Source: Maridesulfovibrio sp963676295
GTDB lineage: Bacteria; Desulfobacterota; Desulfovibrionia; Desulfovibrionales; Desulfovibrionaceae
Strand: one strand, 5' to 3'
DNA length: 64,000 bases
NCBI GenBank assembly: GCA_963676295.2
Contig: CAXXJR010000029.1
Of this stretch, positions 26,911-36,274 are shown piece by piece. A program made the position numbers and the translations under genes. The notes below the pieces were generated by a model. That model was not told the DNA's origin and searched no databases. It worked only from the letters and a program-made list of their open reading frames with translations. The first letter of the stretch is position 1. Each line of letters starts with the position of its first letter.

Positions 26911-28329
26911 ATGAAGCACTGCGATATCTGCGAAAAAGAAGTACCTAGACTGACTAGAAGATATAAAGGCGAAGGCTATTGTCCAACCTGTTATTCGCGC
27001 TATTTCAAACAAAAAAAATGCCCTAAATGTGGTCAATCAGCTAGATTGCCTATTGATGATCCAAACGCGATTTGCAAAAAATGCATGACAGCCATTCCAT
27101 GCACACGATGTGGCAAAACCAAATATCGAATTGGCAAAATGACTCAGTATGGTCCAGTCTGCACACCGTGCGCTATATATTTCAGGCCACCAAAAACATG
27201 TCCAAGATGTGGAACTATTTCAAGACGACTCTCAAGGTATTACAAATACGGAATTACTGAACAAGTCTGCCCGAAATGTGGACTTCGTGAACACGGGACT
27301 TGTGCTTTATGCCATAGATTTAGACGCTTGTTTACGACAAACCTAGGCAAAAAAAAATGTAAAGCATGTTTAACCATAGGCGAAATACCATGCCCGAAAT
27401 GTGGCAAACCAATGCCTGCAGGTAGAGGCAATAGGTGTGAAGAGTGTTACTATAAAGAATTACTTGATAAACGAATCAAAATTAACTGTGCAGCAATATT
27501 ATCGCCACTTTTAGAACAGCGGTTTACCTCTTTTGGACACTGGTTGCGTAAAACAGTTGGTCCCAAAAAGGCCGCTCTTACAATCAATAACTATATCTTA
27601 TTATTTGTAGAAATTGGTTATATCCACAGAGATATTCCTTCATACAAAGGACTCTTGAAAATTTTTGGTGCGGGCGGACTGCGCCGTTACTTGTTACCCA
27701 TTCGTTGGATGGCAAATGAGGTAGGACTTATAAACATCGATGAAGAATTAAAAACAAAGTTAACTGAACAGAGACGAATAAAAACATATTTGAATATTTT
27801 CGAAGCAGATACGGACAAGCATAGAATAATCAACAATTATTACAAAATATTAAAAGACAAACTCAAATTAAATAAAACATCTTTGAAATCCATAAGGCTA
27901 TCTTTGTGCCCTGCTACCCGACTGCTTGATCTTTCGCCTACAATACCAAGACAAGTTGATCTTAATAATTATCTCTCTGAAGCCCCTGGGCAACGTGCGT
28001 CCTTGTCTGGATTTATAACCTTTCTTAACAACAAATATATGGCAGGACTGTTCTTGCCCTCAATGAAAGCTAAAGCCAGCAGAAAAAAACGATTAAAATC
28101 TAAGCAAGAGCTCATGGTTCTTATGACTCAAAATAAGTTAGGATTACTATACAAAAAAAGATTATTGGGAATTGCTCTCAACTATTTTCACGGGTTGCCA
28201 ATTTCCTGTGGAAAGACATTATTTGATTTTATCTTAGTAGCCCCCAACGGGGGTATAAATATATATCATCAAGGCCAACGATATTGGCTTCCAGATGAAG
28301 TGGGGAATAAACTTATTAAAACCAGTTAA
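26911..28329 (+). CDS. TnsF/TniE-type target selector (zinc ribbons plus inactive tyrosine-recombinase-like domain)
   Basis: 472 residues. The first 185 contain twelve CxxC pairs, enough for six zinc ribbons. The rest is helical and basic. Its position as fifth gene after tniQ and the insertion of this element in comM match the Tn6022-type selector called TnsF, described as a catalytically dead tyrosine recombinase that directs insertion into comM. I cannot see a recombinase R-H-R-Y tetrad in the C-terminal part, which agrees with an inactive domain. The family assignment rests on order, architecture and target site, and not on an alignment. Confidence 0.72.
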   Translation: MKHCDICEKEVPRLTRRYKGEGYCPTCYSRYFKQKKCPKCGQSARLPIDDPNAICKKCMTAIPCTRCGKTKYRIGKMTQYGPVCTPCAIYFRPPKTCPRCGTISRRLSRYYKYGITEQVCPKCGLREHGTCALCHRFRRLFTTNLGKKKCKACLTIGEIPCPKCGKPMPAGRGNRCEECYYKELLDKRIKINCAAILSPLLEQRFTSFGHWLRKTVGPKKAALTINNYILLFVEIGYIHRDIPSYKGLLKIFGAGGLRRYLLPIRWMANEVGLINIDEELKTKLTEQRRIKTYLNIFEADTDKHRIINNYYKILKDKLKLNKTSLKSIRLSLCPATRLLDLSPTIPRQVDLNNYLSEAPGQRASLSGFITFLNNKYMAGLFLPSMKAKASRKKRLKSKQELMVLMTQNKLGLLYKKRLLGIALNYFHGLPISCGKTLFDFILVAPNGGINIYHQGQRYWLPDEVGNKLIKTS

Positions 28330-28571
28330 GGTATATGTTTATACTAAGAAGAGAAATCCCGCTTAAGCTTTTTTTTAGCTCTGCTACCGATCACAAACTA
28401 TACAATATATAATTTCATACTAAAAAAACTTTAAATATATTTTTTTTACCATCAGCACACAACTACCTATTTTTATTGAAAAAAGTTGCACAGATCTTAT
28501 GGTTGTGTAAATACTTATAGTTGTTATTTGGAATTTCGATTGGTTTAATATCAAGACACCGGGAGGGTCTT

Positions 28572-29348
28572 TTGTCTGACTTAATTGACGAAGTAGATGA
28601 AAATGTTATGGAGCGTATTAATTTATCTATGGAAAAATTAATTGATTGGGATACATTAACTTTTTTAAATTACTCAATGGAGATAGTTGATGCATGTAAA
28701 AAAGACGTTCGATCAAATCCGGAGAATAACTTTAATTGGTATCAACTTGGGTTAGTGCATAGCTATGCTGGCCAACTGGATAACGCTATTATTGCTTTTG
28801 AAAAAATTTCAATAAACGGAGAATCAGACTACTCAAAAAATATACAATCTAAAATATATAACAATTTGTGTTTATTGTATAAAGCGAAGGGAGATAGGGT
28901 AGGCGCAGATGTTAATTATCACAAAGCCTTAAAGGTATTATTTGATCTAGCCGCACTATGTAATTGCAACGGAGATGTTTTTGATACTGAAAAATATTAT
29001 TTTAACGCACTAAAATTAAGCAAAGAATTTGGAAGTAACTCGGAGATAGCCAAGGTGTGCAGTAAGCTTGGAGTGGCCTGTCAATTAACACGAAACATTT
29101 CTAAAGCAGAGGAATATTCTTTAACGGCACTTATCCTATACAAAGAGTCTAATAATCTTCGAGATTTAGCTAATACGTATTGCAACTTGGGCTGCATTCG
29201 GTATATTCAAAATGATTACGAGTTGGCTTTTCGCTATTGGAGTAAATCGTTAAAACTCTTTACCGAAACTAATATTGTTGAAATGATTAATCAGGTTAAA
29301 GATTTTATAGATACGCTTTCATCGTCAGGTGTTAAATTACATAATTAA
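28572..29348 (+). CDS. TPR-repeat protein of unknown function
   Basis: 258 residues from a TTG start at 28572, chosen because GGGAGG lies 7 bp ahead; no ATG is available upstream in frame. At least four tetratricopeptide-like units are visible, for example WYQLGLVHSYAGQLDNAIIA, VCSKLGVACQLTRNISKAEE and TYCNLGCIRYIQNDYELAFR. Such repeats form a superhelix that binds other proteins. First cargo gene after the transposition operon; no partner is evident except the small gene 63 bp downstream. Confidence 0.7.
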   Translation: MSDLIDEVDENVMERINLSMEKLIDWDTLTFLNYSMEIVDACKKDVRSNPENNFNWYQLGLVHSYAGQLDNAIIAFEKISINGESDYSKNIQSKIYNNLCLLYKAKGDRVGADVNYHKALKVLFDLAALCNCNGDVFDTEKYYFNALKLSKEFGSNSEIAKVCSKLGVACQLTRNISKAEEYSLTALILYKESNNLRDLANTYCNLGCIRYIQNDYELAFRYWSKSLKLFTETNIVEMINQVKDFIDTLSSSGVKLHN

Positions 29349-29411
29349 TAATTTGGATAGGTGGGGAGGGATTACTCCTTCCCCATAAGATGTTAATGAT
29401 ATAAATAAGAT

Positions 29412-29645
29412 ATGAATGATATAAAAAATTTTGCTAAGCAGTTACAAATGATTGCCCATAAAATTCAGGATGGTAAAATCTCTCCGGAACATGGGGCTAT
29501 AGGATTACAATCATTGGCTGCGCAAATTGATGAAGCTGCAAAAGATGAAATTAATCAGCAATATTCTACTAGTCTTATAGAAATTTCTGACATGGTTAGA
29601 AATGTTATGGTTAAGCTTGCGCCAGAGAAGAGGGTTGTGCAGTGA
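29412..29645 (+). CDS. Small helical protein, unknown function
   Basis: 77 residues, predicted all-helical with no cysteines and no membrane segment (MNDIKNFAKQLQMIAHKIQD to the end APEKRVVQ). It follows the TPR gene by 63 bp on the same strand and may be its partner, but this is only a guess from position. The ribosome binding site is weak (AAGATATG only). Confidence 0.5.
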   Translation: MNDIKNFAKQLQMIAHKIQDGKISPEHGAIGLQSLAAQIDEAAKDEINQQYSTSLIEISDMVRNVMVKLAPEKRVVQ

Positions 29646-29667
29646 TATTTATTTGAAACAGTAAACT

Positions 29668-29950
29668 TTATGTCGAATATGCAGGTATCACCATCTTCCG
29701 CCGTTGCCGCAAAACAGAATGCGCAAAACATACTATTTTAGCAGCAACTTTACGATCTGAATCAGAACCAAGCAATTGTTTATGCTTTTCCCAGTCTATC
29801 CTAAGACGAGTTAATTGAAACGGTTTAATTTTCAAGCTGTTACGGAGCTTCGTAACAGTCGAAGCCTGACAGTTATCAATTTTGCGATTTCATAACCGAT
29901 ATTTGTGCCGGTAAATGGTCCCACTTGTTCCAGTCAATTCCTTCTATCAT
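29668..29950 (-). pseudogene. Frameshifted remnant of the HTH-repeat protein family
   Basis: Read on the minus strand from the ATG at 29950, three frames together give GIDWNKWDHL, then GTNIGYEIAKLI, then NCQASTVTKLRNSLKIKPF followed by IDWEKHKQLLGSDSDRKVAA and ending IPAYST. These are two of the approximately 45-residue repeats found intact at 50913 and 51870. The frame changes twice (0 to 2 to 1), so it is a decayed copy in opposite orientation. It fills most of the otherwise gene-free stretch 29646-30187. Confidence 0.8.
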
Positions 29951-30187
29951 ATATCGGATTGAGCTCTTTTTTGGGTTGAAAATCTAGTTACCTGTTTATC
30001 CATGAGCCACTTACTTACAGCTTCACCTCAAAAGAGCTCAAGATTAAAGCTCATTTTCAATCACAAGAACTAGACTTTATCTTCTTTGCTCTCACCATTA
30101 GGGGAACTTTGAAATGTCATATTTTATTTTAAACATCGACTTTTCATATAAATAGCTATATATTTTAAATCAAAATATGGAGGGAAA

Positions 30188-30361
30188 ATGTTAACTAAAA
30201 TAGCTTCCGCACTACTATTCTTAATTCTTACTTTATCTTTATTTGGATGCGCAAAAATTGGTGAGACAACAGGAAAAACCATTAAAGAAGTAAAAGAAAT
30301 GCCACATGAATTCCATGAGGGCTATAAAAAAGGCCGAACATCGACTGAGGATGAAATTTAA
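30188..30361 (+). CDS. Small lipoprotein, unknown function
   Basis: 57 residues, with GGAGGGA 4 bp before the ATG. The N-terminus MLTKIASALLFLILTLSLFG followed by Cys is a type II signal with lipobox LFGC, so the mature part (about 37 residues, charged) would be lipid-anchored in the envelope. The small size and signal recall entericidin-like proteins, but the rest does not match clearly. Not evidently part of an operon. Confidence 0.65.
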   Translation: MLTKIASALLFLILTLSLFGCAKIGETTGKTIKEVKEMPHEFHEGYKKGRTSTEDEI

Positions 30362-30514
30362 TCGCGAATGAAGCGCTTCAAAATTAAAATAACTTAGCCA
30401 CTATAAATTAGTAGAGAATGCTAATCTAAAGAGATAGAATTTAATTTATTTGGGAAAAAACATAAAATACTTTGTCAATATAATTAGTTTAACACACTAT
30501 ACTTTCAAAGATTT

Positions 30515-31093
30515 TTAATTGTGACTATCGAGTATCCCCATAACATTACGAAGTTCTTTTACTTCCTTTTCTGCTACATTTTTAAAAATATATTCCCATG
30601 CATTCACAGTAAAAGAATCCCAAAATTCATCTGTATCACTTCCAAAAACATCCCAAAGATACACGGAGTCATACGATTCAATAACTTGAACAGGTTTATC
30701 ATTTAATAAAATAACACTTTGCGTTGACAACTCCGTTGGAGCAAATCCAGGAAACACCCACCTTCCAAACGCATTACCAGGCTCGTATTTTTTTACTGTA
30801 ACAGTAATAGAGTATGGAGAAGAACCTGTTTCATCGTATAAATTATTCTTTTTCAACTCTTCCATAAGAGCCACCGAGGTATTTGAAGGAATGTCTAAAA
30901 AATTAAGGCTCTTAAAAATATCAGCAGAATCAGTACCTTTGACATAACGGAATCCTGATTCATCAATAGTAGGATTAACCCTAAATTTAGCGGCTGGATC
31001 AATATCTTGATATTTAGAATTTACATGAGGCGTTTTAGTACCACAAGCAGTAAGGGCAGCAATAATTATTAATAAAAAAATCATTTTTTTCAT
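30515..31093 (-). CDS. Lipoprotein, unknown function
   Basis: 192 residues from the ATG at 31093 (TGGAG ahead), starting MKKMIFLLIIIAALTACG, a clear lipobox (LTAC). The mature part is about 175 residues of mixed strand/helix with SPYSITVTVKKYEPGNAFGR near the middle, a pattern seen in small outer-membrane lipoproteins that I cannot place in a family. It is transcribed away from the biosynthetic cluster that starts 237 bp further on. Upstream frame extensions lack a ribosome binding site. Confidence 0.7.
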   Translation of the reverse strand: MKKMIFLLIIIAALTACGTKTPHVNSKYQDIDPAAKFRVNPTIDESGFRYVKGTDSADIFKSLNFLDIPSNTSVALMEELKKNNLYDETGSSPYSITVTVKKYEPGNAFGRWVFPGFAPTELSTQSVILLNDKPVQVIESYDSVYLWDVFGSDTDEFWDSFTVNAWEYIFKNVAEKEVKELRNVMGILDSHN

Positions 31094-31329
31094 ATGAACT
31101 CCAATAGAAATAAGCATAAAAAACTCAGCTCGTAGCCTAAACAACAACCTTTAATAGTAGTATAATTTAATACATATTTAAAAAAATATCGACAAAAAGT
31201 AGCTGCCCAATCGGCATGATTTAAAAAAACATAATAATAACAAACCTATCTATACAACTTTACTAGGTCAAGAGCATAGGATATATGCAATTCCCTTACA
31301 ATATTTTATTTTCATAAGGTGAGTATTTT

Positions 31330-32052
31330 ATGTCAAAAATTGCACTAATTACTGGAGCAAGTAAAGGTCTTGGAGCTTCCATTGCATTACAACTTGCTGA
31401 TGACGGGTATGATATATGGTTAAATTTTCGCACCAGCGAAAAATCTGCTGAAGAAATTGCAACTACAATTCGTAATAAAGGACGAGAATGCACCTTACTA
31501 CAATTTGATGTTGCTGATGAAAATTCAGTGAACGAAGTTCTTTCTCCAATGTTAGAAAAAGATGTCCCATACATACTCGTAAACAATGCGGGTATTGCAC
31601 GAGATTCACTTATCATGCTTATGGACAAAAAAGATTGGAATAAAGTTATACAAGTTCATCTTGACGGTTTTTTTAACGTAACTAAGCCAGTTGTAACTAA
31701 AATGCTTAGAAAAAGATGTGGACGTATAATTAATATTTCTTCAACTTCCGGTGAAACTGGCGTTGCTGGACAGACCAATTATTCTGCAGCAAAAGCAGGA
31801 CTGATTGGTGCCACAAGATCTCTTGCAATGGAAGTTGCCAAACGAAATATATTGGTAAATGCTGTCTCCCCTGGTTTCATTGAAACAGACATGCTTGCGG
31901 ACCTTCCGATTGATCAAATTACTTCACAGATCCCCCTTCGCAGAATAGGAAAACCCAATGAAGTTGCAGGAGTCGTCTCCTTTCTATGTTCAGAAAAAGC
32001 AACTTATATTACAGGCCAAACTATTTCTGTAAATGGTGGCATTTATACTTAA
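31330..32052 (+). CDS. 3-oxoacyl-ACP reductase (FabG/ApeQ-like ketoreductase)
   Basis: 240 residues, short-chain dehydrogenase. The NADPH-binding TGASKGLG (residues 8-15) and NNAG (85-88) motifs and the catalytic S138, Y151 and K155 (YSAAK) are intact. In aryl polyene clusters this enzyme reduces each beta-keto intermediate before dehydration. First gene of the biosynthetic block; followed 20 bp later by a ketosynthase start. ATAAGGTGAG ahead of the ATG serves as ribosome binding site. Confidence 0.9.
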   Translation: MSKIALITGASKGLGASIALQLADDGYDIWLNFRTSEKSAEEIATTIRNKGRECTLLQFDVADENSVNEVLSPMLEKDVPYILVNNAGIARDSLIMLMDKKDWNKVIQVHLDGFFNVTKPVVTKMLRKRCGRIINISSTSGETGVAGQTNYSAAKAGLIGATRSLAMEVAKRNILVNAVSPGFIETDMLADLPIDQITSQIPLRRIGKPNEVAGVVSFLCSEKATYITGQTISVNGGIYT

Positions 32053-32072
32053 TTTTTTTTAGGAGCATAATT

Positions 32073-33296
32073 TTGTCGTTACCATATAAAGTAGCTATTA
32101 CTGGAATAGGAGCAATTTCTGTTCTCGGCATCACCCTTGATGAGATATCAAATTCTCTTAAACAAGGAAGATCAGGTATCGCCATTGATCCAGAACGTAC
32201 TGAACTTGGCTTTGAAAGTCCCCTAACAGGAGTAATTAAAGGTTTTTCCTCCAAAGATTGGCTTAATAAAAAGCAACGTAAGAGCATGCCTGACTATACA
32301 ATACAAGCTTATGCAGCATCAATTCAGGCATTGTCTCAATCCGGCCTAAAAAGTGAAGACATACAAAATGATGAAAGTGGACTGATTTTCGGTTGTGATT
32401 CCAGCTGTATTGCAGCGCTTGAACAAGTCAACTTACTTACAACGAGAGGAGCAACATCTCTTATTGGTAGTGGTACTATTTTTAGATCTATGACCTCTAA
32501 TATCACTATGAACTTAAATGCTCTTTTCAAAACAAGGGGAGCTGCTTGGACTATTAGCTCTGCATGCTCAAGCGGAGGCCATGCCGTTGGACAAGCTTTT
32601 AACCTAATTGCTTCAGGTCAGCAGGAACGTATTATATGCGGAGGCGCTCAAGAAATAAATTGGCAATCTATGTGTAGTTTTGATGGACTAAGTGCATTTT
32701 CAACTAGAATTAGCAACCCTCAACAGGCAAGTCGCCCATTTGATTCAGAAAGAGACGGCCTGATCCCAAGCGGAGGAGCTGCAGCAATTATACTAGAGCG
32801 TTATGATCTTGCCGAAAAACGCGGAGCAAATATTTTAGGGTTCATTACAGGTTATGGATTTTCATCAGACGGTGAACATCTCGCGGTACCAAGTGATACA
32901 GGTCTTGCTAGAGCCGGAGCAAAAGCTTTAAAACAAGCAGGACTTTACCCTTCAGATATTGACTATATATGTGCCCATGCAACATCAACTATAGCTGGAG
33001 ATGCAGCTGAAACACAAAATATTAAATCTTTATTTAAAGGATGTTCTCCAAGAATATCTTCTACTAAATCAATGACTGGGCACGAATTATGGATGTCTGG
33101 AGCAAGCCAGGTTGTTTATACAACTTTAATGCATCAAGGCGGATTTATTGCACCTAATATCAATTTAAAATCTACAGATAACAACTCAGAAGGGCTCAAT
33201 ATCATAACTAAAACAGACAATTCTGGGCCACGCAATGCTTTGCTTAATTCTGCCGGATTCGGTGGAACCAATTCATGTCTAGTCCTCTCATTCTAA
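32073..33296 (+). CDS. Beta-ketoacyl-ACP synthase (first ketosynthase)
   Basis: 407 residues from a TTG at 32073, preceded by TAGGAG; a longer frame would run back into the reductase gene. The thiolase-fold condensing enzyme has an intact triad: C165 in SSACSSGG, H302 in CAHATSTIAG and H337 in KSMTGHEL. It should condense malonyl-ACP with a growing acyl-ACP. It overlaps the following flavoprotein gene by one base (TAATG). Confidence 0.88.
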   Translation: MSLPYKVAITGIGAISVLGITLDEISNSLKQGRSGIAIDPERTELGFESPLTGVIKGFSSKDWLNKKQRKSMPDYTIQAYAASIQALSQSGLKSEDIQNDESGLIFGCDSSCIAALEQVNLLTTRGATSLIGSGTIFRSMTSNITMNLNALFKTRGAAWTISSACSSGGHAVGQAFNLIASGQQERIICGGAQEINWQSMCSFDGLSAFSTRISNPQQASRPFDSERDGLIPSGGAAAIILERYDLAEKRGANILGFITGYGFSSDGEHLAVPSDTGLARAGAKALKQAGLYPSDIDYICAHATSTIAGDAAETQNIKSLFKGCSPRISSTKSMTGHELWMSGASQVVYTTLMHQGGFIAPNINLKSTDNNSEGLNIITKTDNSGPRNALLNSAGFGGTNSCLVLSF

Positions 33297-34792
33297 TGAT
33301 TAATTATGATCATATAGTTGTCGGTGGTGGACTTTCAGGCATGACCGCAGCACTACTCCTTGCGAAGCAAGGAAAAAAAGTTGTACTTATTGAAGCCTTT
33401 CCATCGCTAGCCCCAACGATACGAGGCTTTAAACGCCATGGAGTAAATTTTGAGACTGGTATACATTTACTTGGAGGATATGGAACAAACCATCCTCTTG
33501 ATGTATATTTAAGGCATTTAGAAATTTCAGATTCTCTTTCAAAAATTCCGTTCAACGAAAACGGTTTTGACACCATTAAATTTGAACATTCCAAAGAAGA
33601 AATCATTATTCCGTTTGGTTATGAGACTCTCCAAAAAGAACTTATCATTCATTTTCCAACAGAAGAAAAAGCTATCCATAAGTATCTTAAAACAATAAAA
33701 AAAATTTTTAAATCATCACCTTACTTAAACTTTGAAAACGAGTTTTCACTAGAGGCAGCTCTACATTCAGAAACATCTACTCTTCAAAATTTTTTGGATT
33801 CAATCACCAAAAATAAAAAACTTAAAGAGGTATTGAGCTACCATACAGTATTATACGGAACCAATCCCGAAGACGCCATGCTATCAACGCACGCCCTCAT
33901 AGCAGGTTCCTACTTTCTTTCTGCCCATACTGTCGAAGGTGGAGGTTCCGCAATTGTTAAGGCATATGAAAAACAATTAATCAACTCAGGAGTGACCCTT
34001 CTTTTAGGAAAAACTGTTTCCTGTATAAAAACTGATGACAATAACTCCTTTAGATCTGTCACTCTTAAAGACAAAACCGAAATCACCGCTAATTCCTGTA
34101 TTTGGACTGCACATCCTAAAGATCTGCTCCCCTGCATGCCTCCTAAAGCTTTCCGTCCTGTATTTAATCGCAGACTGAAAGCATTAAAGGATACAACCTC
34201 AGCACTTATGTTTTTTGGAATTGCCAATACTCCTTTACCAGAACTTCTCCGCAAAAATATCTACCTCTGGCCGCAAGGAGATTACAAAGATCTCCTATCA
34301 GGTACAGCCCCGTTCTCAGAACGTGTTATATTTGTCTCAGCAACACAAACTTTAAAGCAAAACATAAAGCAAGCTGTAACAGCTATTATTCCGCATGATT
34401 TTAAGGATTTTTCAATGTGGACAGACTCAACTTACTCAAAAAGACCACTTGAATATATTGAATATAAAAATGAACTTACTCAAAAATTTAAAAATGAATT
34501 TTTTACACGTTGTCCTGAGTTCAAAAACAAAATAAATTTTGTTGAATCTGCAAGCCCACTAACTTTCAAGCATTACTGCAGCACTCCTAGTGGTAGCCTA
34601 TATGGTATCGCACACACTGCATCACAATATAATCCACTACCACTAACTAAAGTAACAGGACTTTTATTTGCTGGCCAAAGTATAGTGGCGCCAGGAATGT
34701 TGGGAGCTATAGTTTCTGCTTATTTAACATGTGGGATACTTTTAGGTCATGAAAAAATTCATAAGGAACTTCGATGCATCTACAACGGGTAG
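33296..34792 (+). CDS. Phytoene-desaturase/CrtI-like FAD oxidoreductase
   Basis: 498 residues from the ATG at 33296. The N-terminal FAD motif DHIVVGGGLSGMTAALLLAK with VVLIEAF (about residues 4-35) and the C-terminal GLLFAGQSIVAPGMLGAIVS closing motif match the carotenoid desaturase/isomerase group. In this context it may desaturate or isomerise the polyene chain, or oxidise the aryl head; that is inference. It lies between two ketosynthase genes with overlapping ends, so it belongs to the pathway. Confidence 0.8.
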   Translation: MINYDHIVVGGGLSGMTAALLLAKQGKKVVLIEAFPSLAPTIRGFKRHGVNFETGIHLLGGYGTNHPLDVYLRHLEISDSLSKIPFNENGFDTIKFEHSKEEIIIPFGYETLQKELIIHFPTEEKAIHKYLKTIKKIFKSSPYLNFENEFSLEAALHSETSTLQNFLDSITKNKKLKEVLSYHTVLYGTNPEDAMLSTHALIAGSYFLSAHTVEGGGSAIVKAYEKQLINSGVTLLLGKTVSCIKTDDNNSFRSVTLKDKTEITANSCIWTAHPKDLLPCMPPKAFRPVFNRRLKALKDTTSALMFFGIANTPLPELLRKNIYLWPQGDYKDLLSGTAPFSERVIFVSATQTLKQNIKQAVTAIIPHDFKDFSMWTDSTYSKRPLEYIEYKNELTQKFKNEFFTRCPEFKNKINFVESASPLTFKHYCSTPSGSLYGIAHTASQYNPLPLTKVTGLLFAGQSIVAPGMLGAIVSAYLTCGILLGHEKIHKELRCIYNG

Positions 34793-36003
34793 TAATCACT
34801 GGTATGGGCGCGGTTTCTCCTTTCGGATACGGAGTCACTGCATTATGGAATGCACTTGAAAATGGACAATCTGGCATATCCATACTTGATGATTTAGCTG
34901 AAATAAAAGGATTACGACCTCGTATTGGCGGAAAAGTTCCAGCATGCGACATAAAAGTAATACCTCGCAAGTTCCGACGCACAATGTCTGCGCTTTCCAT
35001 ATTTGGTTGCTTAGCAGGCCTCGAAGCACTTAAACAAGCAGGACTAACAGAAGAACAACTTACAGGAGGAGGAACCGGTTTATGCGTCGGTTCCACGATA
35101 GGAAGTGTCCAGGCTATGGAAAACTTCTTCTCTGGCTACCTCAATGCAAGAAGTATTGAATCAGTACATACAACTGAATTTTTTAAAATAATGAATCATA
35201 GTTGCGCCTCCAATATGGCTCATTTTTTTGGAATTTCTGGTAGAGTTCAGTCAACATCAGCGGCCTGCTCTACTGGATGTCAAAACATAGGACTGGCAGC
35301 AGAAATTATAGCATCAGGTAAACAGGATATGATGCTTTGCGGAGGCTCAGAAGAACTACACCCTTTAACTGTTGGTACATTTGATATTCTGGAAGCAGCT
35401 TCAACTTCAGGTATAGAGAACCCGACTACGACCCCTCGCCCCTTTGATATTACACGTGACGGAATTGTTTGTTCTGAAGGAGCAGGTATACTTTTACTTG
35501 AAAGCTACGAATCGGCCATAAAACGAAATGCAGTAATATTAGCTGAAGTCGTCGGATTCTCTAGCATCTGTGACAGTTCAAACATGGCCAACCCAAGCCC
35601 AGTCGCGATTACAAAATGCATAGAAATGGCCTTACAGGACAGCAATATTTCTCATGAATCTATTGATTATATCAACGCCCATGCGACAGGAACCCAGCAA
35701 GGAGATGCAGCAGAATGCATAGCAATATCCAAGGCATTACCATCAGCTCCTCCTATTAGTAGTTTAAAAGGGCATTTAGGGCACACTATGGCGGCAAGCG
35801 GAGCTCTTGAGACAATTGCTACAATCTGCATGATGAATAATAACACCATAATCCCAACGCGAAATCTTTTTAACACATCTGATGACTGTAAATGTGCAAA
35901 CCACAACTTGCGATTGCAACAAAGAAAGATTACGTATGCGCTGAAAAATAATTTTGCCCTCGGTGGTATTAATACTTCACTAGTTTTAAGGAGACCAGAA
36001 TGA
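34774..36003 (+). CDS. Beta-ketoacyl-ACP synthase (second ketosynthase)
   Basis: 409 residues, with intact triad C165 (SAACSTGC), H303 (NAHATGTQQG) and H337 (KGHLGHTM). The RPFDITRDGIVCSEGAGIL region is typical of FabF-type enzymes. It may match the ApeR-type ketosynthase of aryl polyene pathways. The start lies 19 bp inside the end of the flavoprotein gene, and the stop overlaps the acyl carrier protein start (ATGA). Confidence 0.88.
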   Translation: MHLQRVVITGMGAVSPFGYGVTALWNALENGQSGISILDDLAEIKGLRPRIGGKVPACDIKVIPRKFRRTMSALSIFGCLAGLEALKQAGLTEEQLTGGGTGLCVGSTIGSVQAMENFFSGYLNARSIESVHTTEFFKIMNHSCASNMAHFFGISGRVQSTSAACSTGCQNIGLAAEIIASGKQDMMLCGGSEELHPLTVGTFDILEAASTSGIENPTTTPRPFDITRDGIVCSEGAGILLLESYESAIKRNAVILAEVVGFSSICDSSNMANPSPVAITKCIEMALQDSNISHESIDYINAHATGTQQGDAAECIAISKALPSAPPISSLKGHLGHTMAASGALETIATICMMNNNTIIPTRNLFNTSDDCKCANHNLRLQQRKITYALKNNFALGGINTSLVLRRPE

Positions 36004-36251
36004 TTGATAATGAAATTGTAACCCGTATAAACTCAGCTCTTGCTGAAGAATTTGAACTTGAAATTGAAGACATAGTTCCAGAAGCACGTTTTAAAGAAGA
36101 GCTTGGACTCGACAGTCTTGACGCTGTAGATATGGTAATCGTGCTTGAACAAGAATTAAATATAAAAATTAAAAAAGATGAAGCATTCAAGAAGATACGC
36201 TCTGTAGAAGACTTATATAATTTTATTCTCAGCAAAAAAACACAAGCTTAG
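36000..36251 (+). CDS. Acyl carrier protein (first)
   Basis: 83 residues, acidic, with the phosphopantetheine-attachment serine S39 in GLDSLDAVDM. It carries the growing chain as a thioester. Translationally coupled to the preceding ketosynthase by a 4-bp overlap. A second ACP is encoded at 46554; paired ACPs are usual in aryl polyene systems. Confidence 0.93.
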   Translation: MIDNEIVTRINSALAEEFELEIEDIVPEARFKEELGLDSLDAVDMVIVLEQELNIKIKKDEAFKKIRSVEDLYNFILSKKTQA

Positions 36252-36274
36252 ATTTCATTCATCACCCCATATCC

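Noticed and set aside
35969..36235. Minus-strand frame opposite the first acyl carrier protein
   Set aside because: Serine-rich antisense frame over a clear ACP with the DSL motif; not a gene.
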